Positions 9,316 to 17,470 of a stretch of DNA of 50,531 nucleotides are shown piece after piece. This stretch comes from Clostridiales bacterium. Its GTDB lineage: Bacteria; Bacillota; Clostridia; Oscillospirales; Oscillospiraceae. The notes beneath the pieces were generated by a model, which did no database searches, was not told where the DNA came from, and saw only the letters and a program-made list of their open reading frames with translations. The stretch is from positions 1 through 50,531 of the forward strand of contig JAAYJC010000073.1 of NCBI GenBank assembly GCA_012523085.1, written 5' to 3'. A program made the position numbers and the translations under genes. Position 1 is the stretch's first letter. Each line of letters starts with the position of its first letter.

Positions 9316-9469
9316 ATGAATACAAGCGATGAAAGGTAAGAAAATAGATGCTTTTCACCCGGATATCTTTTGCACGGAACGGACGCGGCGGAGTTTTAGC
9401 GGTTTTGTTTATAATCAGCCCTGAACGCACTGTCGGCGTAAACACAAAGGAAATGGAGGCACAAAGGAT

Positions 9470-11263
9470 ATGGCTGCGAAATATTTCATGAAATACTTTA
9501 CCGCCGATAGTCTGGATGCCGCCGCAGCGGCGGCTATGCAATACTTTGCATGTGAAAAGGACCAGTTAATTACGGAAATCAAGCGGCAGGGAAACGAGGG
9601 GTTTCCTTATGTTGTATTGATTTTATGCCTCAAACAAAAAAAGCTGTCCGAAATAGAAAACGTTAACGGCAGCTTTCAGCTGTATTATGAAAGCGACGGC
9701 GTTTATCTTGAAGCATATCCAAGCCGCGGAGCGGGCATGCGGATTGAGCGGGAAAAAATAGCGTTTCATGTCAACAGAAAGGCGATCCGGCAACTGAATA
9801 TTCCGGAACTGGTGGGTATTTTGGAAGCGGGAGAGGGCAGAGCCCTGATCGGTCCGCCGCAGACAGAGGTCATTCTCGGGGAAGAGGTCGAGGCGGGATT
9901 TGGTGAAAACGATATGGAAGGGACAATCAAGTTTCTTCCGCCGGATGAAAACGGCCCGAAGATCAGCCGCGCGGAAATCGTAGAAAAGATCAGAAAACAC
10001 GGTATCGTTTTCGGGCTCGACGAAAAGGCATTGGAGCAAGCCATAGCGGAAAAAGAATACGGCAAGGTCTATCTTATCGCGAAAGGCCTTGAACCGATTG
10101 ACGGAACAAACGGTTATCTGGAGTATCACTTCAATACCGGGCCGAGAACGTATTCGCCCAAGGAAAGCAGCGAGGGCAAAATCGATTATAAAACCCTGGA
10201 TCTATACGAACCCGTGAAGGAAGGGCAGCTTTTGGTAACAAGGTATCCGGCAACACCCGGAACGCCCGGTAAGAACGTTCGCGGTCTGGCGTTAAAGCCG
10301 CATTTCGGGAAGGAAGTTTCGCTTCCGCGCTCAAAAAACACAATCATTAACGAGAACAAGACGGCGATGTACGCTAAGGTCAGCGGAATGGTTGACTTTA
10401 TCAACAACACCCTCACTGTTTTGAACGTTTATACCGTCAAAGGCGACTGCAATCTGAGCACAGGCAACATCGATTTTGACGGAAGCGTGTACATACAGGG
10501 CAATGTGATATCGGGCCTTGTGATCAAGGCAAGCGGAACGGTGACCGTTGCCGGCGTCGTTGAGGGATCCGAAATCATCGCCGGCGGAAACATCGAACTG
10601 AAAACAGGTATTCAGGGAATGGATAAGGGCCGATTGATTGCAGCGGGCTCGGTCAATGCGCAATTTATCGAGCGCGCCACCGTTGTTGCCGGCAGCGACA
10701 TTATTGCCGATTCGATCGTTCACAGCACTGTGGAGGCCGGGAGATCGCTGATCATGACCGGGCGGCGCGGAAACCTGATGGGCGGCATCATACGCGCCAC
10801 GTCCGAAGTCATTGCCAATGTTATCGGCTCCACCGGAAATACACAAACAATTATTGAGGTTGGGATCGTTCCGCAAAAAAGAACGAGAATGAAGTTTCTG
10901 CTCGCAGAGCAGCAAAGGCTGAGAGAGGAACAAGACAAGCTCGACAAGCTTGAAATGTATCTCGGCAGAGGTACTTCGAACATGACCAAGGAAAACGCGG
11001 AAAAAATCTTAAAGTCGGCCCGGGAAAACCGCAACCGGAACAATCAACTTTCAGAAGAATATGCCGAAGAAATATATAGGCTTGAATATGATTCGAATAA
11101 CGCGACCGGCGGCAGAGTCCATGTGCTTGGTACCGCATATCCGGGTACGAAAATCATCATTGCCTCCGGTTCCTACAAGGTTGACGAGCGCGTAACATTT
11201 GCGACGTTTAAGTACAAAGAAGGGGAAGTAATTATTACCGCCTGTGAGGCAAAGACCCGATAA
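9470..11263 (+). CDS. fapA: Flagellar assembly protein A (FapA, DUF342)
   Basis: DUF342/FapA family protein, thought to influence flagellar assembly and cell polarity; the mechanism is not settled. The 597 residues show an N-terminal Jag-N-like segment (residues 8-45, ADSLDAAAAAAMQYF) and a central FapA region. Next comes a right-handed beta-helix region of repeated short G/V-rich strands (about residues 300-450: GNIDFDGSVYIQGNV, VVEGSEIIAGGNIEL, SIVHSTVEAG). A charged coiled coil (about 470-530) and a small C-terminal beta domain complete it. A GGAGG lies 10 nt ahead of the ATG. Position after the sigma factor agrees with other clostridial operons. Confidence 0.88.
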   Translation: MAAKYFMKYFTADSLDAAAAAAMQYFACEKDQLITEIKRQGNEGFPYVVLILCLKQKKLSEIENVNGSFQLYYESDGVYLEAYPSRGAGMRIEREKIAFHVNRKAIRQLNIPELVGILEAGEGRALIGPPQTEVILGEEVEAGFGENDMEGTIKFLPPDENGPKISRAEIVEKIRKHGIVFGLDEKALEQAIAEKEYGKVYLIAKGLEPIDGTNGYLEYHFNTGPRTYSPKESSEGKIDYKTLDLYEPVKEGQLLVTRYPATPGTPGKNVRGLALKPHFGKEVSLPRSKNTIINENKTAMYAKVSGMVDFINNTLTVLNVYTVKGDCNLSTGNIDFDGSVYIQGNVISGLVIKASGTVTVAGVVEGSEIIAGGNIELKTGIQGMDKGRLIAAGSVNAQFIERATVVAGSDIIADSIVHSTVEAGRSLIMTGRRGNLMGGIIRATSEVIANVIGSTGNTQTIIEVGIVPQKRTRMKFLLAEQQRLREEQDKLDKLEMYLGRGTSNMTKENAEKILKSARENRNRNNQLSEEYAEEIYRLEYDSNNATGGRVHVLGTAYPGTKIIIASGSYKVDERVTFATFKYKEGEVIITACEAKTR

Positions 11264-11287
11264 CAGCCTGAAACGGAGGGAAAAGGC

Positions 11288-11611
11288 ATGTCTATCAAGG
11301 GGATTGACAATCAACTGATGGTAACAAGGGCAGCGGATTATGCAAAGGAAGCCAGCACGCAGTTGAAAAGAAGCGAACTGATGCAGGATTATCTTTATGT
11401 TCAGACAAAGATGCTTGAAAACCGGAAAAAGCAAGTTGTCCCGAAGACGGTAAAATCCGAACAGATAGAGAAAATAAGGAGCGAGCAGGACAACAGGGAG
11501 CAAACAAAGCAAAACAGGAAAAGAGATCCGAAAAAAGAACCGGAAAACGAGCAGGGGGCGTCTTCGATTGACCCCAAAGGCGCACGCGGAAAAATTGATA
11601 TAAAAATATGA
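11288..11611 (+). CDS. Small flagellar-operon protein of unknown function
   Basis: A 107-residue hydrophilic protein with no membrane segment. Residues 1-45 are the more ordered part (MSIKGIDNQLMVTRAADYAK and a helix). From about residue 46 the sequence is very rich in K, E, R and Q and probably disordered or coiled coil. Proteins starting MSIKxIDxQxM occur at this place in other clostridial flagellar operons, as I recall, but no function is known to me. The start has a strong GGAGGG ribosome binding site. It lies 24 nt after fapA and is clearly co-transcribed. Confidence 0.7.
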   Translation: MSIKGIDNQLMVTRAADYAKEASTQLKRSELMQDYLYVQTKMLENRKKQVVPKTVKSEQIEKIRSEQDNREQTKQNRKRDPKKEPENEQGASSIDPKGARGKIDIKI

Positions 11612-11622
11612 ACAGCCGGCAC

Positions 11623-11646
11623 ATGCTTTGGCGAAGGTCAAAGCAT
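11623..11646 (+). repeat. Perfect inverted repeat in spacer 11612-11805
   Basis: An 8-bp perfect stem (ATGCTTTG / CAAAGCAT) with an 8-nt loop starts 11 nt after the stop of the small unknown gene. It has no T-run, so it is not a standard terminator. The rest of this 194-bp spacer (to the DUF6115 start) has no ORF or clear promoter; a G/C-rich stretch with GCGGGGGCCC lies at about 11728. It may be a processing or stability hairpin. Confidence 0.4.
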
Positions 11647-11805
11647 ACGTCAAAATGATGTCACGAAGCTGACGGGATTGTTTTGACGCTTATATCCATG
11701 GTTTAATGGGTTTGTTTTAAAAAGGTAGCGGGGGCCCTGTCTTCTTTCCGGCGAGAGGGGGAAAGGGCGGATACAAAAACAATCGCCGGAGAAAAGGAAA
11801 ACAAA

Positions 11806-12336
11806 ATGAGCGCGGATTGTTATATCTTTGCTTTTTATGTGTTTATTTTGATATGCGTCATTATTGTCCTCTGCAGAGCGCTGTTTGTAAAAGCGAAAAA
11901 GCAGAGAGTTCTGCTGGAAGAAAAAGAAGCAAAGCTATTGAAGCTGTTTTCGACGGTTGAAGACGCAATGGATGAGTTTTACGATTTGGCGTCGGAATCG
12001 AGATCAGAGATTGACGAAGCGCTCAGAAAGCTGTCTTCCTTGGTTGGCAGCGTGTATAAGGCGGAAAAGGAAAACAGGACGGAAGACATGAACCGCACAA
12101 AGGCAGCCGGTGCGGATGCAGACAGGCTTAAAATGGACGGCAAAAAGGGCGAACCGAAGGAAATAGCCCATGTTGAGCCGCCCCCGCAACCGCCTGAGGC
12201 TTTTATACCGTCGAGAATGGATACCATTTTGAATCTTTCGCACGGCGGCAAGACAAGAGCCCAGATTGCCAGGGAACTCGGTATTACGCAAAATGAAGTC
12301 GATCTTGTCATCGGAATGTACAAAAAAACCATGTGA
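11806..12336 (+). CDS. DUF6115 / SwrB-like membrane protein
   Basis: 176-residue protein with one N-terminal membrane helix (about residues 7-28), a coiled-coil cytoplasmic region (30-100), a charged and proline-rich linker (PPPQPPEAF near 127) and a C-terminal helix-turn-helix-like domain (ILNLSHGGKTRAQIARELGITQNEVDL, split into two helices by the G-I-T turn). This layout fits DUF6115, a family found downstream of the flagellar sigma factor in Clostridia. It occupies the place of Bacillus SwrB/YlxL, which promotes flagellar export-gate assembly. Equating it with SwrB is inference from membrane topology and position, not sequence identity. The ribosome binding site is GGAGAAAAGG. Confidence 0.7.
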   Translation: MSADCYIFAFYVFILICVIIVLCRALFVKAKKQRVLLEEKEAKLLKLFSTVEDAMDEFYDLASESRSEIDEALRKLSSLVGSVYKAEKENRTEDMNRTKAAGADADRLKMDGKKGEPKEIAHVEPPPQPPEAFIPSRMDTILNLSHGGKTRAQIARELGITQNEVDLVIGMYKKTM

Positions 12337-12348
12337 ATGAAAAAAAGC

Positions 12349-12376
12349 TCAAGTCAGATCCGCAAAAATCCGATAA
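12349..12376 (+). promoter_or_regulatory. Candidate sigma-D (FliA) promoter before flhO/flgF
   Basis: TCAA, 16 nt, then TCCGATAA. The usual FliA/SigD pattern is TAAA-N15-GCCGATAA, so the -10 agrees at 7 of 8 positions but the -35 and spacing are imperfect. It lies 53 nt ahead of the flhO/flgF start. Weak candidate only. Confidence 0.3.
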
Positions 12377-12428
12377 GATATAAGAGCAAGATCGCACTGA
12401 TTCTATTATCCGAAAGAAGGGATACGGG

Positions 12429-13181
12429 ATGTTTCGAGGCCTTTATATTGCTGCGACCGGTATGATGCTGCAGCGGAGAAAAATGGAGACAATCACAAAC
12501 AACATCACCAATTCCGATACGAACGGATATAAAAAAGACTATTTGATTTCCCATACATTTGACGATGTTATGATTTTGCGTATAAATGACAGCAATGTTG
12601 TTGACCAAAGAAGGCTTGTCGGACCATTGAATTTCGGAACGCAGGTTGATATGATATCAACGGACTTTACCATAGGGAATTTTGAGGATTCGGGCAGCTC
12701 GACCGACCTTTTGATTGCGGGCGAGGGTTTCTTTGTGATGGAAACGCCGCAGGGCGAGCGCTATACCAGAGCGGGCGCGTTTTTAATCAATTCCGAAGGT
12801 TATTTGATTGACGGAAGCGGAAACTTCCTTATGGGTACTAATGGGCGGGTTTATGTCGGCAACGAAAATTTTACCGTATTAAATAATGGCGATGTGGTTA
12901 TCGGAAACGAATTGGTCAACACGGTCCGCGTCGTTTCATTTGCTGATAACGGCACGCTTCGCAAGGAAGGAAACAATCTGTATTCATCACTTGAGACGCC
13001 GGTCGAAGAGGTCCGGGGGATGGTGAAGCAAGGTTTTCTTGAAAACTCAAACGTGGATATTGCGCGCGAAATGGTTGATATGATGACCGTATACAGGGCA
13101 TATGAAACGAACCAGAAAATGATCTCAATGATTGATGAAATCAACGGCAAAGCCGTTAATGAGATCGGACGGGTCCGATAG
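12429..13181 (+). CDS. flhO: Flagellar basal-body rod protein FlhO/FlgF-type
   Basis: Rod/hook-family structural protein of the flagellar basal body. 250 residues. The N-terminal motif MFRGLYIAATGMMLQ and the conserved helix NNITNSDTNGYKKD (flg_bb_rod) are present, followed by the FlgE/F/G-like core (LLIAGEGFFVM...YTRAGAFLINSEGYLID) and the C-terminal helix ending VYRAYETNQKMISMIDEINGKAVNEIGRV. Together with the next gene it forms the flhO-flhP pair of Bacillus. Assigning FlgF versus FlgG by sequence alone is uncertain. The ribosome binding site is GAAGGG. Confidence 0.9.
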   Translation: MFRGLYIAATGMMLQRRKMETITNNITNSDTNGYKKDYLISHTFDDVMILRINDSNVVDQRRLVGPLNFGTQVDMISTDFTIGNFEDSGSSTDLLIAGEGFFVMETPQGERYTRAGAFLINSEGYLIDGSGNFLMGTNGRVYVGNENFTVLNNGDVVIGNELVNTVRVVSFADNGTLRKEGNNLYSSLETPVEEVRGMVKQGFLENSNVDIAREMVDMMTVYRAYETNQKMISMIDEINGKAVNEIGRVR

Positions 13182-13391
13182 GCCGGTCAGCGTTTAAGTT
13201 ATCCTGGACAGGTGAATTTGTCCGCACAGTAACAAAGGCGGTCGGGCCGGACGGAGGTATAGCGTGAAAATACTTTCACGCACGGAAGGAATCGATTTGA
13301 CCGCCAAATATGACGACGGCCATTTGCTACGCAAATCATCGATTTTTCATGACTATTTGTGCCGCCGCGTTGCGGCGGAATGGAGATTATT
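13182..13391 (+). promoter_or_regulatory. Hairpin-rich spacer before flhP/flgG
   Basis: 210 bp without a gene but with three perfect inverted repeats: GCGTGAAA/TTTCACGC with a 4-nt loop (13262-13281), ATTTGC/GCAAAT with a 3-nt loop (13322-13336), and CCGCCGC/GCGGCGG with a 3-nt loop (13362-13378). The last one abuts the ribosome binding site of the next gene. None has a terminator T-run. I see no sigma-A or sigma-D promoter. Confidence 0.5.
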
Positions 13392-14162
13392 ATGTACGAA
13401 GCAATAAGCATTGCGGCAACAGGGCTTCGGATACAGCAAAGCAGGCTGGATACGATTGCCGATAATATCGCAAACATCAACACGGTTGGTTATAAAAGCT
13501 CCCGACTTGATTTTAAAGACGCGCTTTACACGGCGGGCATGGGACCTGCCTATACACAGGGCGGCAACCAGCAAAAAGGACATGGCGTAATGGTCTCGTC
13601 GATAACCAGAGATTTCTCCAACGGCACGCTGGCCGCGACCGGAAACGACCTGGATTTTGCCATTGAGGGCGACGGGTTTCTTGAGCTCATGGGCTTAGGC
13701 GGCAGGCTGCTGTATACCAGAAGAGGCAATTTGTACACCGCAGCGGACGGCGAAAATATGTATTTGGTCGATGCCAACGGTAATTTTATGTTAAACACGG
13801 ACGGAGCAAGCATAGAGGTTCCTAAAAAGACAACGAAAATTGAGGTTTCGGAAAACGGCGACATATTATTTCTCAATGGTGCGGATGTTTTAAAGCAGGA
13901 TCGGCTCGGCTTTTATCGATTCCCTGTAATCGGCGGACTTGTCTCGGTCGGAGATGGCAGCTTTGAACCGTCTGAGGTTTCGGGTGAAAAGGAATATGCG
14001 GCAGGCGCGAAAATTAAGCAAGGCTATCTGGAAAATGCCAATGTCAATACATCAGTGGAGTTTACGCGGTTAATCCGCGCGCAAAGGGCTTTTACGCTGG
14101 CCGGCCGCGCGCTGACAACCGCCGACAATATGGAAGGTATCGCAAACAACATGAAACGGTAG
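13392..14162 (+). CDS. flhP: Flagellar basal-body rod protein FlhP/FlgG-type
   Basis: Second rod-family protein, 256 residues. It has the N-terminal motif YEAISIAATGLRIQQSRLDTIADNIANINTVGYK (here in two parts: residues 2-17 and 18-35), the core (FAIEGDGFLEL...YTRRGNLYTAADG) and the C-terminal motif LIRAQRAFTLAGRALTTAD. ATG 13392 is used because TGGAG lies just upstream and the rod motif starts there; the reading frame extends upstream to 13359, through the hairpin. Probably the distal rod protein. With flhO it forms the classic Bacillus-type pair. Confidence 0.9.
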   Translation: MYEAISIAATGLRIQQSRLDTIADNIANINTVGYKSSRLDFKDALYTAGMGPAYTQGGNQQKGHGVMVSSITRDFSNGTLAATGNDLDFAIEGDGFLELMGLGGRLLYTRRGNLYTAADGENMYLVDANGNFMLNTDGASIEVPKKTTKIEVSENGDILFLNGADVLKQDRLGFYRFPVIGGLVSVGDGSFEPSEVSGEKEYAAGAKIKQGYLENANVNTSVEFTRLIRAQRAFTLAGRALTTADNMEGIANNMKR

Positions 14163-14217
14163 TCCGTGACAAGGAGATTTGAGACGCGGAATTTGTATTC
14201 CTTCGGGAGGATATGTT

Positions 14218-14625
14218 ATGCCGGACATAGCACAATGTAAAATCTGCAAGAAGCCTTTTCAGAGTTTTGGCGGACATACATGCCATAACTGCTTGGTGGA
14301 CGTTGATGCCGCGCAAATAAAAATCAGGGATTATCTGTATGACAATCCGCAAAAATCAGGTATTGACGATATCTGCGAGGGAACAGACGTTTCCAGGAAT
14401 ATCGTGCTTTATCTTCTCAAGGAGAAACGTCTTACCGTATCCGAAAGCTCTGACAGCGCACCGACTTGTATTTATTGCCATCGCCCGATCGGAAACGGAT
14501 TGATGTGCGATGAATGCAGGGCTTTGATATCAAACAAACTACAGTATGCAGCACCAAAACCGACAAAGAAGAAATCTCCGGATGACAGCAGAAGATCACA
14601 ACTGCTGATCGATCTGAACAGGTGA
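14218..14625 (+). CDS. yvyF: YvyF-family flagellar protein (TIGR03826)
   Basis: 135-residue zinc-ribbon-type protein found upstream of flgM and flgN in Firmicutes. Two cysteine clusters are visible: C7-x2-C10 with C20-x2-C23 at the N-terminus, and C83-x2-C86 with C96-x2-C99. A helix-turn-helix-like middle (GIDDICEGTDVSRNIVLYLLKEKRL) lies between them. In Bacillus, YvyF is linked to FlgM-dependent control of flagellar genes. ATG 14218 has a GGGAGG ribosome binding site 8 nt upstream, so the earlier in-frame start at 14179 is not used. A GGAAT/ATTCC stem lies just before the ribosome binding site. Confidence 0.85.
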   Translation: MPDIAQCKICKKPFQSFGGHTCHNCLVDVDAAQIKIRDYLYDNPQKSGIDDICEGTDVSRNIVLYLLKEKRLTVSESSDSAPTCIYCHRPIGNGLMCDECRALISNKLQYAAPKPTKKKSPDDSRRSQLLIDLNR

Positions 14626-14759
14626 AACCCAACCTGACCCGCCGCCGGTAAGCGGATGACCGGGCAGACAGCATAATCGCACGGCAATTGCAATACATTA
14701 GAAGGTTTTCGTGTGAATCGTTACATGGTTTTATGCCTGAGAAAGGAACGGGTCATAAA

Positions 14760-15047
14760 ATGAAAATAAATTCGATATCCGGCAATCAATATATCAACAA
14801 ATATCACGCCAACAAAGTGAGCATACCGGAGAAGGAAAAGCCGTCGGGCAGATCGGATCAGGTTACTTTTTCTGATGAGGCGTTGAATTATACACGATCG
14901 CTGGGCGGCATTAAGGACAAGATAACGCTGCATTCCGCAGAAGAAAAAGAGAAGATAGCGGACTTAAAAAGCCGCATTAACAAGGGACAATATAAGGTTG
15001 ACAGCGAACAGGTAGCTGCCAAAATAATTGACAGATTCTTTAAGTAA
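14760..15047 (+). CDS. flgM: Anti-sigma-28 factor FlgM
   Basis: Small exported anti-sigma factor that holds the flagellar sigma factor inactive until hook completion. 95 residues from ATG 14760, beginning MKINSISGN as in many Firmicute FlgM proteins. The N-terminal half is polar and disordered. The C-terminal half carries the sigma-binding helices (KEKIADLKSRINKGQYKVD, VAAKIIDRFFK). The reading frame extends upstream to 14688 but the added residues do not look like FlgM. An AAAGGA lies 12 nt before the ATG. Its sigma partner is encoded at 8545. Confidence 0.92.
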   Translation: MKINSISGNQYINKYHANKVSIPEKEKPSGRSDQVTFSDEALNYTRSLGGIKDKITLHSAEEKEKIADLKSRINKGQYKVDSEQVAAKIIDRFFK

Positions 15048-15109
15048 CGCAGCCGAAAGGTACCGGATTCAAACCGGAACAGAGAAATTTAACGTCGGGG
15101 AGGCTGTAT

Positions 15110-15619
15110 ATGCAAAACGCTCTCGATAATATGATTACGCTTCTTTCAGAGCAGAACAGAATCCAAAAGGAACTGCTCGGCCTTTCGTATGAAAAAAGAA
15201 GGGCTGTACTGAACAATCAAACGGACCTGATCAACAGGGTTGTACAGAAGGAATTTATGTTTTTAACCGCCGCTCAGGCGCTTGAAAAGAAACGCGAACA
15301 GGCTTTATCCGTTTTATCAAAGCATTTCGGCATACCCGAAAGCGAGATTACGGTTACAGTGATTATAGAGAGAACCAGCGGCGAGCTTCAAAGAAAGTTC
15401 ACTGCGGTGCAAAAGGAACTGAGCGCTGTTATAAAAACGCAGGCGGAGCTGAATCGCCTGAATCAGGATTTATTGAAGACACAGCTGGAATATACAGATA
15501 TGATGCTCAACCTGCTTGTCGGTCCGGAGGACCCGTTAAATAACTTTTATGATGATAACGGAAAGATGTCGGAGCAGACGCCGAGGAAAAAAGCGGGTTT
15601 GATAGACAGACAGGTTTAA
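15110..15619 (+). CDS. flgN: Flagellar export chaperone FlgN
   Basis: Cytoplasmic chaperone for the hook-filament junction proteins FlgK and FlgL. The 169-residue protein is almost all helical coiled coil, with the FlgN-type start (LDNMITLLSEQNRIQKELLGLSYEKRRAV, read as two helices over residues 5-33) and a C-terminal helix that would bind clients (LNQDLLKTQLEYTDMMLNLL). It follows flgM and precedes flgK, the usual order. The ribosome binding site is GGGGAGG. Confidence 0.9.
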   Translation: MQNALDNMITLLSEQNRIQKELLGLSYEKRRAVLNNQTDLINRVVQKEFMFLTAAQALEKKREQALSVLSKHFGIPESEITVTVIIERTSGELQRKFTAVQKELSAVIKTQAELNRLNQDLLKTQLEYTDMMLNLLVGPEDPLNNFYDDNGKMSEQTPRKKAGLIDRQV

Positions 15620-15636
15620 ATAAATAACGCATCGAC

Positions 15637-15697
15637 GCCGCGTTTTACGCGGCGGCAAGGCCGGAAACCAAAGACTTAAAAGGTTGACGGAACCTTT
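15637..15697 (+). promoter_or_regulatory. Two hairpins in flgK leader; possible CsrA target
   Basis: A 6-bp stem GCCGCG/CGCGGC (15637-15653) and a second stem AAAGGT/ACCTTT (15679-15697). The 7-nt loop of the second reads TGACGGA when drawn with 6 bp. A GGA in a hairpin loop is the core of CsrA sites, and the flgK ribosome binding site (AAAGGAA, about 15732) also holds GGA. CsrA is encoded at the end of this operon. A CsrA role is inference only. Confidence 0.35.
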
Positions 15698-15743
15698 CCG
15701 CCGACGCTTTGCGCGGCGCAGTTATTCAGAAAGGAAAAAAGCC

Positions 15744-17300
15744 ATGAGAGCGACATTTTTTGGTTTGGAAGCCGCCCGCACCGGCCTGGCTATCAGTCAG
15801 AAAGGGCTTGATGTGACGGGCCACAACATCGCGAACGTGGATACGAACGGATACACCCGCCAGAGAATTATCACAACCGCCGTTGATCCGTATGGCGCAA
15901 TCGCACAATTCAAGCCTGTGGATTTTTCAGCCGTAGGATCGGGCGTAACGGTCAAAATCCTCGACCAGATCCGATCCGTTTTTTTTGACCGACAATACCG
16001 GACGGAGCAGTCGCTTGCATCAAACTGGAACACCAGAACACAGGGTCTGACATATGTCGAATCCTTATTCGAGGATCAGGAGGACTCTGCGCTGAGCAAT
16101 GGCATGCTTTATTTGTTTGAAGGCTTTATGTCTTTGTCTACCGAAGCAAATGACAAGGAACAACGTACGGTAATACAGCAGGCCGGTATAAGCCTGACAG
16201 ACAGCTTCAACCAGATTTACGACAGGCTTGTTGAGCACCAGGAAAACCAGAATTTATCCGTCGAAGCGGTAGTCGGGCAAATCAATACGCTCGCTAACAA
16301 TATCGCCGAGCTCAACCGATCGATTTATTCATACGAATTGAACGGGCAGAGGGCAAACGATCTGCGGGACAGGCGCAACCTGCTGTTGGACGAGCTTTCA
16401 TGCCTTGTCAAGATCGATTATCAGGAGGGAGAGGACAACAAGCTTGTTTTAAAGGTTGCGGGTACTGAGCTCATTAACCACGTGACAACAACTGAATTAC
16501 AACTGAGAAGCGACACGGATCCGATAACAGGGCTTGAGGTTTTCAGGCCGACCTGGGATAATACCGATCCCGGTTCAGACCTTTCGGCGGAAGCGCTTGG
16601 CGGAGAATTAAAGGCGCACATACAGCTTCGGGACAATTCCGGACGTGATACGTCGGGTATTCCGTTTTTTATCGATCAGCTCAATACGCTTGCACGGGGT
16701 CTGGTCCGGATGGTTAACGACATTCACAGCAGCGGTTACTCTCATCCGGCCAGCGGCGCGTCAACAACCGGGATCAATTTCTTTAACGAGCCTTCCGATA
16801 TAACGGATGTAACAGCCGGAAACATCAGGCTTGATCAGAGAATTCTAGACGATGTCTACAATATTGCAGCCTCCGACAGACAGGTGGTTCTGGGTCCTCC
16901 GACTGAGGATCCTTTGGATCCGGAGAGTTCCAATCAACTCCAGGAGGGTAACCAGCACAATGCGCGAAAGATGTACGATTTAATCAATCAGACTGATCTT
17001 ATACTGGACCCGGGCGGGCTGAACATCACCATTGGCGGCTTCAACAGCTTTATGACGGGGATCATTATGGATGTGGCAATCACGCTCCAACACAGCAAAA
17101 CCAATTCGGAGAATCAAAGAATTGATCTGCTTGCGGTGGATAATCAGCGGACATCCATATCCGGCGTGTCACTTGACGAGGAGATGACCAATCTGATCAA
17201 GTACCAGCATTCCTACAACGGCGCATCCAGGGTAATTACGACGATGGACGAGATCCTGGATGTACTGATAAACCGCATGGGTCTGGTAGGAAGAAGCTGA
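15744..17300 (+). CDS. flgK: Flagellar hook-associated protein 1 (FlgK)
   Basis: Hook-filament junction protein, secreted through the flagellar export gate. 518 residues from ATG 15744. It has the N-terminal rod-family motif (TFFGLEAARTGLAISQKGLDV, GHNIANVDTNGYTRQR), the conserved NTLANNIAELNRSI helix near residue 180, and a C-terminal D0 helix (SLDEEMTNLIKYQHSYNGASRVITT, MDEILDVLINRMG). The in-frame upstream start at 15684 would add a basic stretch translated from the leader hairpins and is rejected; an AAAGGAA lies 9 nt before the chosen ATG. Its chaperone flgN is directly upstream. Confidence 0.97.
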   Translation: MRATFFGLEAARTGLAISQKGLDVTGHNIANVDTNGYTRQRIITTAVDPYGAIAQFKPVDFSAVGSGVTVKILDQIRSVFFDRQYRTEQSLASNWNTRTQGLTYVESLFEDQEDSALSNGMLYLFEGFMSLSTEANDKEQRTVIQQAGISLTDSFNQIYDRLVEHQENQNLSVEAVVGQINTLANNIAELNRSIYSYELNGQRANDLRDRRNLLLDELSCLVKIDYQEGEDNKLVLKVAGTELINHVTTTELQLRSDTDPITGLEVFRPTWDNTDPGSDLSAEALGGELKAHIQLRDNSGRDTSGIPFFIDQLNTLARGLVRMVNDIHSSGYSHPASGASTTGINFFNEPSDITDVTAGNIRLDQRILDDVYNIAASDRQVVLGPPTEDPLDPESSNQLQEGNQHNARKMYDLINQTDLILDPGGLNITIGGFNSFMTGIIMDVAITLQHSKTNSENQRIDLLAVDNQRTSISGVSLDEEMTNLIKYQHSYNGASRVITTMDEILDVLINRMGLVGRS

Positions 17301-17395
17301 TACGGTTTATAGTTTAGCTGAATAACCGCTTTAACTCCCGTTCTGTCTTGTTTACCGGGATTTAATAAAAATATCTGAAATATTCAGGTCTTTGC

Positions 17396-17422
17396 TAAAG
17401 CCGGCTGTGAATATACCGAAAA
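17396..17422 (+). promoter_or_regulatory. Candidate sigma-D (FliA) promoter before flgL
   Basis: TAAA, exactly 15 nt, then ACCGAAAA. Compared with the FliA/SigD pattern TAAA-N15-GCCGATAA, the -35 and the spacing are perfect and the -10 matches at 6 of 8 positions. It lies in the 170-bp spacer between flgK and flgL, 48 nt before the flgL start, and would allow extra late transcription of flgL, fliW and csrA. Confidence 0.4.
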
Positions 17423-17470
17423 ATAGAACAGATCATGTGCGAAGCATACGTTCGGGAAAGGAGGGTTTCT

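Noticed and set aside
9348-9491. 47-codon ORF between the sigma factor gene and fapA
   Set aside because: Has a short hydrophobic stretch but only a weak ribosome binding site and overlaps the fapA ribosome binding site and start in another frame; no known counterpart.
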